A DNA stretch of 5,954 nucleotides, from assembly GCA_023417665.1 (NCBI GenBank), contig JAEZFA010000166.1:1-5954 (forward strand), given 5' to 3'. Origin of the DNA: Pseudomonadota bacterium (GTDB lineage Bacteria > Pseudomonadota > Alphaproteobacteria > Rhizobiales > Xanthobacteraceae). Below the pieces are notes generated by a model. The model was not told the origin of the DNA, did no database searches, and saw nothing but the letters and a program-made list of their open reading frames with translations. Both the position numbers and the translations under genes were made by a program. This document shows positions 5,854 to 5,954 of the stretch, in pieces (the stretch's first letter is position 1; every line of letters begins with the position of its first letter).

Positions 5854-5954
5854 AGCGGCGGTTAGAGCCTCGGCCAACGTTACGCCCTTTGGCGCGGTGA
5901 GTGAACCGGCATAGGCAGCCGGAGTTTTGTATCCGAGCGAGGAATGCGGCCTCG
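5848..5954 (-). CDS. IS3-family transposase (OrfB, integrase-core type), C-terminal 35 codons
   Basis: The minus strand translates as RPHSSLGYKTPAAYAGSLTA followed by about 14 more residues and a TGA at 5848-5850. The RPHSSLGYKTPAAYA block is the very characteristic C-terminal tail of IS3-family OrfB proteins, which follows the catalytic DDE core. The catalytic residues themselves lie outside the window. No frameshift or stop disturbs the visible part, so the element may be intact, but this cannot be judged from 35 residues. The subgroup is not determinable from this tail alone. Confidence 0.88.
   Translation of the reverse strand, partial: RPHSSLGYKTPAAYAGSLTAPKGVTLAEALTAAG

Larger units (their letters stand above)
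5830..5954 (-). mobile_element. Right end of an IS3-family insertion sequence, partial
   Basis: This stretch contains the C-terminal codons of an IS3-family transposase plus a short non-coding tail ending in a TG-type terminus. The element is oriented with its transposase read from right to left and continues beyond base 5954. It abuts the low-GC gene of unknown function and appears to have inserted into it. Confidence 0.75.

Overview
The window looks like chromosomal DNA from a GC-rich alphaproteobacterium, most likely Hyphomicrobiales (a rhizobial or Bradyrhizobium-like lineage). Four things point there: strong G/C bias at third codon positions; a rhizobial-type Ku plus LigD end-joining pair; an alphaproteobacterial LexA box (GTTC-N7-GTTC) ahead of uvrA; and a sequence matching the alphaproteobacterial general-stress sigma factor EcfG (GGAAC-N16-CGTT) ahead of ku. 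The genus is inference.

Left part (1-1938, minus strand): a two-gene non-homologous end-joining operon. Ku (1060-1938) is intact. Nine bases after it comes ligD, which carries an intact N-terminal 3'-phosphoesterase domain (286-1050) and then the start of the ATP-dependent ligase domain (running off the window at base 1). The two LigD parts lie in different reading frames. Removing one A from the AAAA run at 309-312 would join them cleanly, so ligD here is frameshifted, split, or affected by a sequencing error.

Middle (1939-2177): a 239-base divergent control region. The minus strand holds a perfect EcfG-type promoter for ku-ligD; the plus strand holds a perfect SOS box 74 bases ahead of uvrA. 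Two DNA-repair pathways therefore start back to back under two different stress regulons. uvrA (2178-5138, 986 aa) is complete and encodes the damage-recognition ATPase of nucleotide excision repair.

Right part (5139-5954): base composition drops sharply just after the uvrA stop codon. A minus-strand, AT-richer gene of unknown function (5157-5840) converges on uvrA. It has a coiled coil and a compact C-terminal domain. Its apparent start lies within the end of an insertion sequence, of which the last 35 codons of an IS3-family transposase and the probable terminal repeat (from about 5830) are visible. The unknown gene is thus probably the 3' remnant of a longer, horizontally acquired gene cut by the IS. 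The left side is conserved DNA-repair chromosome; the right side looks like the edge of a mobile or genomic-island segment. I saw no tRNA, rRNA, CRISPR array or clear rho-independent terminator.
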